DNA from: Eudorina sp. 2006-703-Eu-15
Lineage: Eukaryota > Chlorophyta > Chlorophyceae > Chlamydomonadales > Volvocaceae
Direction of reading: 5' to 3'
Length of the DNA: 64,000 nt
NCBI GenBank assembly: GCA_003117195.1
Contig: BDSI01000136.1
Span: 186,001 to 250,000, forward strand
Shown here piece by piece: positions 22,668 through 33,900 of the stretch. The notes beneath the pieces are model-generated. The model saw only the letters and a program-made list of their open reading frames with translations. It was not told the DNA's origin and did not search any database. The position numbers were made by a program, and so were the translations under genes. Position 1 is the stretch's first letter; each line of letters starts with the position of its first letter.

Positions 22668-22675
22668 TATAAAAT
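22668..22675 (-). promoter_or_regulatory. TATA-like box upstream of PRI1
   Basis: TTTTATAA on the minus strand, about 140 nt upstream of the PRI1 start codon, in an AT-rich patch. Inference from position only. Confidence 0.3.
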
Positions 22676-23141
22676 GAGCGCAACATGTCCATAGGTTGTG
22701 AAAAAAGGAAAGGTAGGTCCAAAATTTTCACACGGTCTAAGAGATAACAAAGTCTGCGTAATCCGTCACAAAAATCAGCAATCCAGTGTAATTTCCCCAA
22801 CCCTGAGCTTGGGCACATCGTTTTCTCGTCGTTCTCTCGCAGTACGGCTGACAATTTTGACGAACTGGCAGTTGGGTAAATGCTCAAGACCGTTAAGTGT
22901 GCACAACATCATCACATGTACTGAACTAGGTACTGATAAACCCACTGGGCTGCAGGTGTTCGCGGGGTTTCGCCTTTCATCTTTCACAAGGGACAGGGAC
23001 AGGCCAGAGGTGGACCAACACAAGGACCAGTAACCATTTTTCAAAATGCTGTATGCAACAATGAAAGAAGAAACCAATTTCTTGCGTGGCTAAGCGAGTA
23101 CCTGCTGGAAGCTCGGAATGGAGCATGTTCCGAGGTCAACC

Positions 23142-23321
23142 CTATTTGAGGTCGTCCACTTCCTGGTGGAACCACTCGAGTGCAATGTTAATGCAATCGC
23201 TCGTCGACTTTTGGTTGCGGTCGCCGCCCGTGAGCAGTCGACCACGGCCCCTTGGGGACAACCGCTCCTCATCGCCATCTGTCACCTGTCCTGCGAGTTT
23301 CGAGTGCGGCCTGGACTGCTG
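23142..23321 (-). other. Possible terminal exon of an unidentified minus-strand gene
   Basis: A frame bounded by a TTGACAG acceptor-like site and a TAG stop reads through VTDGDEERLSPRGRG and INIALEWFHQEVDDL, with mixed composition unlike the repeat-driven frames nearby. Another minus-strand frame immediately upstream contains DQVYECVPQRDYYEDEHQER and ends in TGA. Whether these join, and to what family they belong, is unknown. They may be relics. Confidence 0.25.
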
Positions 23322-23721
23322 CTGTCAACGGCGCTCTTGGTGCTCATCTTCGTAGTAATCACGCTGCGGAACGCATTCATAAACCTGGTCCGGTGGGTAT
23401 CGGGCAGAACGCTTCCCGCGTTGACAAGTACTGGGAACCCACAGCCGGATCCCCACAGCACCGTAAAATGAGCAGCAGCAGAAGTAGAAGCCGCGTGCCT
23501 TTTCATTGAAACACCACGGAAACACCACGCATCTACCTCTTATTCTGCATTCGTAAGCCACGCCTCGTCTGCCCTCCTCTACTGCAGTTGCGGGGTTCCT
23601 CGCCCCAGTGAGGAACCCCCCTTCCCGCACCGCGGGACAGCTCACGCATTCCAACACACTTTCTGATCTGGGTTGATCGTCATTTCCCTGATTACATGCA
23701 CGCGCCTCCCCGCACCGGCAT

Positions 23722-23943
23722 TTGTCGCGGCTTTGCCCCCCCCCCACCCCCGGTGTTGACCACTTCTGCTCCGAGATCGCCAACCTCGTCCTCTCGCTCG
23801 AAGCGCAGGGCTACCCACGCCGCCAGCTCCTCGCCAAGTTTGACGCCCTCATCCGCGCCGCCCCACAGTCCTTCTACTATGCCCGGCGCACGACCCACCC
23901 CGACCTGCTCCGCGTCGTCCGTCAACACCTGCGCCCCGCCTGA
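23722..23943 (+). other. Small ORF, possible retroelement remnant
   Basis: A 73-aa frame containing HFCSEIANLVLSLEAQGYP, FDALIRAAPQSFYYARRT and LLRVVRQHL. A run resembling L..LE.QGYPRRQLL is reminiscent of helical segments near the C-terminus of some reverse transcriptases, but no catalytic motif is present. It follows a poly-C tract and could also be an exon of an unseen gene. Confidence 0.25.
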
Positions 23944-24862
23944 CCGCCTCCAACCACGGCACCCCTACCACGGCTGCGGGCTATGATACAGAGGTCGCCG
24001 TCCGGGCAACTCCGGCGGTGTTGATCTCCGTCGTCTCTCTGCTTTCCTATAAATCCTCGGTTGAGCCCCGCATGCCACTCCATCGCCTCCCCCACACCCA
24101 CCCATGGCGACACCCTCACCCCCTCGCGCCGCCCCTCCTCCCGCCCCTCACCACCCCTCCCCGTCACCGCCCTACGCCCCGCCGCCCCACCGCCCGCACG
24201 CCACCCGCCGTACCGCACACGCGCACGCACCCCCGATCGCAACCCCCTGCGCCCACGGCCTCTCATGCGTGCGGCCGCGCGCGCCCGGCCGGGCTGGTGG
24301 GGAGCCGATCACCCCGGTCCGCCACCCGGCCCTCTTGCGTCACCCCCGCGGTCACCGATTGCTCCCTGATTGCGGAACTCCTGTTTCGGTGCCTGCCAAC
24401 CCTGCGCCCGTCTGCGATGTCGCCCTTCCGTGCACCCGTACGCCCGTACATTCTTGCATTGCTATTTCCGTCTACCGTTTCCTGGACCCACCCTCTTTCG
24501 CCGCGTCGCCGCCGGGTTTGCGTGCTCTTTTCTTTTTCTTTTTTTCTTTAATTTAACCTTTGCCTTTGCCTGCCGTTTGTCTGCCCTTTGCTGCAACTCA
24601 CATCTTCCGTTCGCCTCGCCGTCCGTCCGCGTTTCGTCCCATTTGCGCAGGTGAGTACTACGTTCTCGATACTTTGTGCTGTCTGGGGTGTGGTCCGTCC
24701 TCGTGCTGTCGCGCGTTGGTTGGTCCGGGATGGGTCCGGCGGCGACGCGGTCGCCCGAGGTAACAGTGAGCGCACAATTCAGGTATGTATGGTAAGTAAC
24801 TTGGGTCGCGTATTGACTCCTGTGCCACGTATCGGTTCCCCAATCCATACCCCCCCACCCCC

Positions 24863-24886
24863 ATGCCTACCAATTTCCTATACCCC
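24863..24886 (+). repeat. Intron-resident dispersed element, copy C
   Basis: Short copy, TGCCTACCAATTTCCTATAC, about 30 nt upstream of the acceptor at 24914 of the first supported DGK exon, in gene orientation. Confidence 0.7.
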
Positions 24887-24914
24887 ACCACCCCCACCGG
24901 CCGCCGCCTTCCAG

Positions 24915-27900
24915 GTGGTACGCCGCGGCCCGCGGGAGCGCCTTCGTGGCAGTGGCCACCCGGGCCCTACGTGAGCTCCACGCCAGCGACGCTTTCCTCC
25001 TGAACGCGGCAAGCCCCGCCGCCGCTCCTACCACCACCGCCACTACTGTCATCGGCGACGCCCGCGGACGTGGTCTCTCCAGGCCCGGCTCCTCCTCCGC
25101 GGTCTCCGGCCCCCCGTCTCGGTTCCCCCGCCCCGCCGCGGCTCACCGCTGGTACACCCCCCACGCGGTGACAGCCCCGGTTGTGTGCTGCGGCTGCTTC
25201 CAGCCCGTGCTGGTGGCGCAGGGGGCGGAGGGCCACGCGCAGGTGGGGCCCGGGCAAGGGGAGCAAGGGGAGCTGCCCGGGCAAGGGGGACGGGTGCCAG
25301 GTAGCTGAGTGAGCCACTTGCTTCTTTCGAGTCCAGCGCATTTGGTAAAGGCTGCCGTTCCACTGTCCATTGTCCGTAAATCCAGCACACTGCCGTTTGC
25401 CAAATCCAACTTGAGCCGCGCTGCATCCCTTCATTTACCACTCTTTTGCGCTCATCCCTTGACTCACCCCGTCTTGTCCCGGCCTCGGCAACCGGTGCCT
25501 GCCCTGCCCTGCCGTGGCCTGTCCGGGCCCTGGCCTCGGCAACCGGTGCCTGCCCTGCCCTGCCGTGGCCTGTCCGGGCCCTGGCGCAGTGCTGCGAGCT
25601 GTGCGCCATGGTGGCCCACGGCCGCTGCGTCAAGATGGTGCCCCACAACTGCAGATTGCTGTCGCTGGGGGCGCCACCGCAACCCGACCCGCAGGCCGCA
25701 GCACCTTCCGCGCTAGCAGCAGCCGCGGCAGGCGCGGCAGGCGCAGCAGCGCCGAGGGCCGGCAACAGCGGCGCAGGTGCGACTTCGCCGCCTCCGTCAG
25801 TCCTGCCGCCGCCGCTGCCCCACGACTGGCGGCCTGCGGGAACCACCCTGGATCTCATCCTGCCGCCCGCGGTAGGCACCGGGATCACCGTGGGGCGTCC
25901 GTGGGGTTAAACATAAAAAGCCCGTCCGTGGGGGTGTCCTTTCGAGCGGATCTCGTGCGTAAGGAGGTATACCATGGGCGCCTTGGAGGACAGGATTCCG
26001 CTGATTCTCTAGCTGGGTGGCTTCATGGGCAGGTAGCAGGGTAGCGGACGGATCGGCTGCCTCCAGGGAGCTGACCTCTACTCCAAGCGCGACCGTTTGC
26101 AACGGTGACTCGGCCGCTCCCAAATCCGCTTCACTCAGCCAGCACTTTGCTAAGGCTGCTGTGACGCCGTGTGGGAGCCCCAACGGCGCTGCTCCGCGTA
26201 AGTCCGTCGCCCGTCCCTCCCTCCCCCTCCCCTCCGCGCGCGTCAGGACGCGGAGATGCTGCTGGGGGCCGACATCGCCCCCTCGCCGGGCGGCGGTCCC
26301 GGGGCCGGGGCCGGCGGCTACTCGCACGGCCCCTCCAGCCTGTGCCTCTATTGCGGGGAGCCCTGTGAGGTGGGGCTGCTGGCGGTGGAGCCCGTGTGGA
26401 GATGCGGGGGATGCAGGTGGGCGCCGGGGGGAGCCTTGGGGGTACAGGAAATGGGTAGACGCATCCAAATTGCGCTGCTGCCAGAGCACAAGTCCTGTGA
26501 AGAATCAACTGGGGTGAATAGAATCAACTTGGTAGACATATTCGCCAGGGGGCAGGCTTTGGGGTGCGGGGGAGGCATTTGCGGACATTGGCGGGGCTGC
26601 GACAACAACAATTTGATGAACGACCGTGCACAGTGGCGTGGGGATTAAATTGGAAAAGAAAATAGTGGCGTGGGGAGGAGGAGGGCAGCGGGCGTGCTGT
26701 AGGGACGGGGCAGCATGGGGTTGCAAGGATATGCCGTGGAGAGGATCGCCTGGGAGGTACGGTTGGGATGGCAGGGTGCGGGCTGCGCAACACAAGCTGC
26801 GCAACACAAGCTGCGCAACAAGCGGGATTGAAGCAACAGCTGGTCCAGCTCACGCGCCGGGTGCTGGCTCGCGATCTCATAAACCCTGACCCCCTACCAC
26901 GCCGCCAATACCCTTCCGCTCCGCTTGGCCCAATGGGCCGCGAACCCCCTCCAGGCGATTTACCCACGTGCAGTGCTGGGCGTCGCTCCACCCCGGGGTG
27001 CTGTCCGCCGCCACCCGGGCCGCGGTGCAGGGCCAGGCGCTGGAGGCGGAGGAGATCTCGGTGCGGCATCGCGGGGCCGGCGGGGCGGGGCGGGGGCAGT
27101 GCGACATGGCCGATGGGACGCCGTGGGACCTCGGGTCTCTGCATTTCCGTCCCTTGCATCCGCCCGCGACGCAGCGGTCCTGCTTGGCTGCCGACTTGCC
27201 CTGCCCTGCCCTGCCCTGCCAAGGCGCAACGCCATATTCAGGGTTGTCCAGCTCCGTGGGGAGGCACCCCCTGAGGGCATCCCGCCACCGTGGCCCATCC
27301 TGCCGTTGCGGCACCCGCCTCCAGGGCTCACCCCGCGGCCCGGCTTTCCAGTGGGACAAGCCGGACGGAGAGCTCGGCGGCGGCGGCGGAGGAGGAGGAG
27401 GAGGGGGTGGACCCCTCGGGCCTCCACCCGGCGGCGGCGGTGCTGTCAGCGGCTGCTGCGGCGCAGGCGCGCTGCAGGTTGAGGCGCGTGCTGCGGGCAC
27501 CCGCGGGCAAGCCGCAGCAGCGGGCGCCTCCACCACCACGGGCGCCTCCACGCCCGCGGTGAACGGCAAGGCCGTCGCGGGCCCCCGGCCCGCCGGGAGG
27601 AGCCTGCCACACCCCGCCACCGCAGTCGCATCCAAGGGCCCCGCGCCTGGTTCCGGAGCGGCACCAGCAGCATCAGCCGCGGGCGGGAGTTGGAACAAGA
27701 ACCGCAGGTGTCAAAGTTCGCCCAACTTTGCTGCCGTACAGGGCGCCGCCTCCGCTGGCGGCGGCGACCGGGCCAGCGCCGGCGGCGGCGCCGACCCCAA
27801 CCACCCCCACCATCCCCATCTCCTCTCCCAGCCGTCGGCTGCATCCTCCGGTGGCGGGGCCCACGGGGCGCAAAACGGCGGCGTCGACTCGCCGGGGGCC

Positions 27901-30900
27901 ACCTCGCCAGGGCCGGAAGGCGGGGCCGGGGCCACTGTGGCGGCCGCTCCCTCTCACTGGCCTCCCGGGGACCTGGGGAGGTTGGCCCAACTGGACCGGT
28001 GCGACCCCCAGGTCGGTTCCAACCGGGCGACGGTGGCGGCGGAGCGGGGCGGGGGGGGGGGGGCGTTGTGCACCAGTTGACCGCAGGCACAGGTGAATGA
28101 ATACACGGCTGTGGGCACACTGGTCGGGGGGCTGGGGATGGACAGCCGGTTGGAGGTGGCCTTGGGACGGGGGGCTTGCAGCTTGGGGCGGGGAGGGTCG
28201 GGTGAAGGACGTCGGGGGGTGGGGGCCATCAGGGCACAGTGGCGATGCCGTCGCGCTGGCAGGATGTTGTCGGCGCACAGGGGTCTGTCACGGGGCTGCC
28301 GTGCTGACTGTCGTGTCGTGTGGCCGAATCGTCGTTGTCGTTGTCGTCAGCTGCCGCGGTGGCCGACCGAGGGACCAGACACCCGCCATCTGGGCCTCCC
28401 GCAACGCCGCCGTTCTCCGTTGCCCCACTTGTGCGCCGCCAAAACGCCCACTTGCGGCCAAACGGGTGCCTCGGGGGCTCTCCGGCAGGCATCTCTGGGC
28501 ACCCTCGGCGCGATGGTGCTGCTGCCGACGTCCGTACTACCGGCCAACGGCCGCAGTACGGGCATAGCTGCGGCCGCAGCCGGTAAGCCGGTTCCAGCCG
28601 CGGGTGGCGCGACGGCCGGAGGCGGCCGAGGCCGCAAGAAGCAGCAGCATCAGCAGCTAGGGCGGTCGCTGCGGCAGCAGGCGCAGAAGTGGTACCGCTC
28701 CCATGCGGCGGGCTGGTCGCTGGGGGCGGCGGGCGACCCGGCGGGGCCGGACCGCTGGCGCCATTTCCGCGTCGGGCCGCTGCCCCCGGCCAGCAAGCCC
28801 GTGCTGGTGTTCATCAACCCGCGCTCCGGGCCACAGGTGGGTGCAGGGCACGGGAGGGGGGGCGCGCAGGGGGTGCCTTGTCAATCGGTCGGAGTAACTG
28901 GGGGCGGCGCTGCCCGCACGAGCAGCGATTGCACGCAAGGCGTGACTTGGTGCGCTGCGGCTGGCTGGGTGGGTGGGGTGCGTGCGTGCGTGCGTGCGTG
29001 CTGGCTGCATGAATGGCTGACTGGGTGATGTTTAATGAGAAGCCCACCCATAACCGCCTGGGTGATGTGCTCACCTCCTCCTTGCCTCGCTAGGACCAGA
29101 ACTTAATACGGGGTCCAAAACTGAAGCACCCAGATCACCCTGATCAATATTGAAAGCGTCTAACGCACCCCGCAGGCCGGCGAGCACCTGCGGCATCAGC
29201 TGCTGCAGCTGCTGCATCCAATGCAGGCGAGTGCGGGGATTGGGGCGGGAGCGCAGCTGGAAGGGCGGGGAGGAGGAGGGAGCAGGGCCCTGCAGGGGCC
29301 GCATCCGGGGCGGGGTGGAGCGGTGCCGCATCCATGGCGCGCAGGGGCCCAGGGGCGACGTTGCCTTGCAGCCGACCGATTTAGCACATTGTTGTCATGT
29401 GAAGACCGTGCACACGTTCCGTGCTTTTGCCGTACCACGACAGGGCGCCTGCGTCCATCCACGTGACACTCCCCCCTGCGACCCGCGTCCACCTGTGCTG
29501 CCGAGTGCCCTCCCCCCCCTGTGCGCGGGGCTGTGTATGTGCCGCACGCCCTTGCACGCTGCCGCCCCGGCCCGCTCACCCGGATGGCCCCCTTACCCCG
29601 TCGCTCTTGCAGCATCGCAGTTTGTATAATATGTCTACCAATTTCCTATATTCCACCCTTACCCCGACCCGCAGGTGGTGGACCTCTCGCGGGAGACTCC
29701 GGGCTCTGCCCTTCGCTGCTGGTGGGGGGTGCGGGGCCTGCGGGTCGTGGTGGTGGGCGGCGACGGCTCCGCAGGTTGGGTACTGGGGGAGATGGAGGTC
29801 GTGGCGGCGGAGCTGGCGGCGGCGGCCGCAGCAGCAGCCGCGGCGACGCAGCAGTCGAGCAACGGCGGCCAGGGAGCCGAGTCGGAGGACGCGAGTGCGG
29901 CAGCTGGCGGCGGGCCGATGGTGGTGGCAGGGAGCCAAGGCCGGCCCGCGCCGGTGGCACCGCCGGCGCCGGTGGCGGTGCTGCCGCTGGGCACAGGTGG
30001 GTGGCGGCGGCGACCCGCGGGTCGGTCGGACCGTTGAGATGTCGGCTTCTCGTGGGAGGCCGCAAGATGACACTGCCCCCGACGGGACCGGGTGCCCCGC
30101 GCCTTGCACATCCCTTTGGGCTGCCTCCCATATTATCCCCGCGTACCATTTCAACCCACACCGTCTAAAACCTGGTTCCCGGCGCCCCGATGCATCCGCA
30201 GGCAACGACCTGGCGCGGGTGCTGGGCTGGGGTGGGGGCCTGGCGACCCTGGACGCCCGCGGCGGTCTGGCGGCGGTGCTGGCGGAGGTGGCGAGTGCGG
30301 CCCCCACCCCCCTGGACCGCTGGGCGCTGGCCATCGCCACCACCCCGCCGGAGCCTACGGTGGGGCGCTCAGCGGCTGAGGGGGTGTGGAAGGGCGCGTT
30401 GGGGGGGGTATGGAAAGGCGGCTAAGGGGGTATGGAGGGGCGCGTTGGGGGCCGCTGGTGGTGACCCGGGGCGGCAGGCGGGTGTGCGCGATTTCAGCAC
30501 GAAGGGCCGTGCCCCTCCCTCCTGGGGCGTCCTACACACCTGTGGGTGCCTCGTGTCTGAGAACTAGGAGGGGGTGCCTCTTGTGAAGCTCGTGTGAGGG
30601 AGGGAGGAGCCCCCGGCCCCGATCCTGCTCTGTCTGCGCATGGGCATGTGCGCCTGTGCCCCTGGGCGTCTGGGCGCAGAAGCCGCGGAGCTCCTTCCTG
30701 CCCCGGAGGCGGCAGCAGCCGGCGGCTGCGGGGGCCACGGCTCGGAGCCAGCCGCCCACAGAGGTCCAGGTGGGCGGGGTGGGGTGTGGGCGGCGGCGTA
30801 ACACTTTCAAGGCGACAAGAGGCCCCATCGCCCCGCTGTGGGACCCCTTGTGTTCCCCTCTCATGCAACGTGTTGTGGGCGCGTCTGGGCTGGCCGGGCC

Positions 30901-33900
30901 TTCGATGCGATGACGGCCGACCCATGTCAAATTCCCAGACGGGGCGGCGCAACAGGCCGCAGAGATGTCGTGCCTCTCCTGCTGCCGGTATAATAAGACA
31001 TCCCAGAACTGTGCTGGACGCTGGTGCAGTCATGAGCACGCAGCCATGAGAAAACTGCCCCCGGAGTTTTGCGCTAGCAGTCAGCTCCGTTCATCGTTGC
31101 CGACGAGCTCCCTCCAGACCCTCGGTGCCCCCTTGCGCCCGAGCCCCCATCACCGCCCACGGTACGTTCGTCCCTGCCTTCCCCGGGCGGCCCCTTTCCG
31201 GCAGGTCAAGACGTTCAACAACTACCTGGGGGTGGGCATTGACAGCTGGTGCGCCCTGGAGTTCCACCGGGTGGGTCGCGGGCGGGGAGGGGGTGCTGGT
31301 CAGGCGGGACGCACGGCCGGCTGCGCGGACTCGTCCGCCGGGGTCAGGGCCGTTGGTCAGCCGGGGTCCCGCCGTGGACCTAGGCGGGGGGAGGGTCACG
31401 CATCTGGCGCCAGCCTGGGGTTCTTCCTCCCACCCACCCACCCACCCCGCTGGGTCTCGTTTTGCTCTGGCAGCAGCGCAGTATACAACATGTTTCTACC
31501 AAGTTCGTATACCCCACCTCACCCCACCCCCCGCTGCTCCCCGCACGTCCCCAGATGCGCGAGCGCTACCCCGGCTGGTTCAAGTCCCAGCTGGGCAACA
31601 AGATGTGGTACACGGGGGTGGGCGCGAGGGACCTGCTGGCGCGCAGCTGTGTGGACCTGCCCAGCAGGCTCCAGGTGGGGTGGGTGGCGGCGGCGGAGAA
31701 GGAGGAGGAGGAGCAAGGGGGGAGACCCGTTCTCCGCAGGGCAGGTCATGACACACGAAAGCGTTGCTTGAGGTGTCCCCGGTGCGCCCTTAACCCCCGC
31801 GTTGTATTCTTACCCCTTGATGTCAGTAAAGACAAAGAAGAGAAACCGCTGTCTGTCACCGAATACCGGGTGGCAATCGTACGAGCGGTCAACGACGCCG
31901 TTGAAGAGTGACGTGTGTCCTCACTCCCCCTCACCCCGGCCCCGTTCCTAGCTCTTGGGGTTTTGCTTCTTTACCCCCCTTATGACGCGGCTCCCGGCCT
32001 CCGCCCTCGGCGCGTAACGTCACGCACCTGCTGGTCCATCAAAGGGGTACCCCTAGAGACCCACCCCTGCTCCTGCTGCGCCCGCCCGGCCCCCCAGCTG
32101 CTGTGCATACCAACCCTTCCTCCCGCCCGACACCCCCCCCCACCCGCCCCCCAGCTGCTGTGCATACCAACCCTCCTCCCGGCCCGACACCCCCCCCCAT
32201 CCGCCCCCCAGCTGCTGTGCATACCAACCCTTCCCCCCGCCCGACACACACCCCCCCGCCTTCCAGCTGCTGTGCATACCAACCCTCCTCCCGGCCCGAC
32301 ACCCCCCCCACCCGCCCTCCAGCTGCTGTGCATACCAACCCTTTCCCCCGCCCGACACCCCCCCCACCCGCCCTCCAGCTACTGTGCATACCAACCCTCC
32401 TCCCGGCCCGACACCCCCCCCCATCCGCCCCCCAGCTGCTGTGCATACCAACCCTCCTCCCGGCCCGACGCCCCCCCCCCCGCCCTCCAGCTGCTGTGCG
32501 ACGGCATCCCCGTGGAGCTGCCCCCCTCCACCCAGGGTATCCTGCTGCTCAACATCCCCTCCTACATGGGCGGGGTGGACCTCTGGGGCAACGGCGTCAC
32601 GCAGCAGCTGCTACAGCTGCAGCACGGGCCGCAGCTGCAGCTACAGCCACACCCGCACGTGCTGCACCCCGCGGCCAGCGCCCCGGGGCCGCTGCGGGAG
32701 ACGACGTCCATCGCGGGCGCTGCGGCGGTGGGGGCCGTGGCCGCGCCCGCCGGGGTTGCCGCCGCCGGCGGCGGTAGTGCCGGCGCTGCAGCGGCGGGCG
32801 GGTCCGGACGGGTCAACGGTGGCGCGCACGGTGAGGCATCCCGCAGGCAGTGGAACCCTAACCTCGGGGCGTTGGGTGCTTGGGTCCCCTTGAGCGGTGG
32901 GGACTAGTTGCACGCCTCCCTCGGCGTTACTGGTGGGGGAGTGCGGCGGAATCACAATCACCTTGACTCCCCTTGACTCCCCTTGACTCCCCCACATGTC
33001 CCGCCCTCCCCCTCCACGCCCCGGCCCCCGCGGGGTCCTCCGCAGAGCCGCACTCGCCGGATCGCTTCAAAGGCGCGGGGGTGCCCGGGGCTGGCAGCGG
33101 CAGCCATCACTGTTTTGCGGCCACCACGGCGACTACCACCACGGCCACTACCACCCCTCCCGCCACCGCCAACGGCTCCACTCCAGGTGCTTCACCCGTC
33201 GGCCCCGCAGCAGCGCGCCGGGTTGGCGGCGGCAGCGCCGGCGGCAGCTGTGGGGTATCGACCCCTGGCCCCCCATCGACAGCGGTGGCCGCATCCGCGG
33301 TTGCAGCAGCAGCCGCGGCTTGTGGGGGTAGTGGCGGTGGTGGCGGCCGGGGCCCCGCGGACGCCTCTCTCACCCAGTCGATCTCATCGGGGCAACCGGG
33401 TCAGTTGCACCTGCTACAGCCGCACCCGCAACTGCTACAGCCAACGTCAGCCGCGGCTGCGGCGGGTGGGGTTCCCCCGGCGGCGGGTCAGGGTCAGGGT
33501 CAGGGTCAGGGGGGCGGTGTGCACCCGGACGTGCCGCAGAGCATCAGCGACGGCGTGCTCGAGGTGGTGGTGGTGTACGGCGCCGTACATCTTGGCCAGC
33601 TGCAGGTACGGCTGAGCGGGCATCCTCTGCCTGAATGTGGCAAGCGGTCGTCTCGTCCACTCCGTCGCAACCCACCATACTGCACCGGACTCCGTGCAGG
33701 TTGTGTGCTGTCTGTTCAACGCGCCATGGGCAGCGCCACCGCCTCCTCGCCTTCCCCGTCCTTCGCTCCCTTCACGACATGTGCGCATGTGCCCTGCCCC
33801 CACGCTGCTCAGCCCTCCCGCCTCGCCCCGTCCCTCCGCCACCCACTCGGGGGCCCTGTCCTCCTCGCCTCTGCGGCCCCGCCCTCCTCACCTCAACCAG

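Larger units (their letters stand above)
22528..24914. other. Divergent intergenic region, PRI1 / DGK
   Basis: 2.4 kb holding the PRI1 promoter, probably the DGK promoter and its unresolved first exon, and two weak coding candidates listed separately (23142-23321 minus and 23722-23943 plus). The part 22500-22900 is distinctly AT-richer than the exons. Confidence 0.5.
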
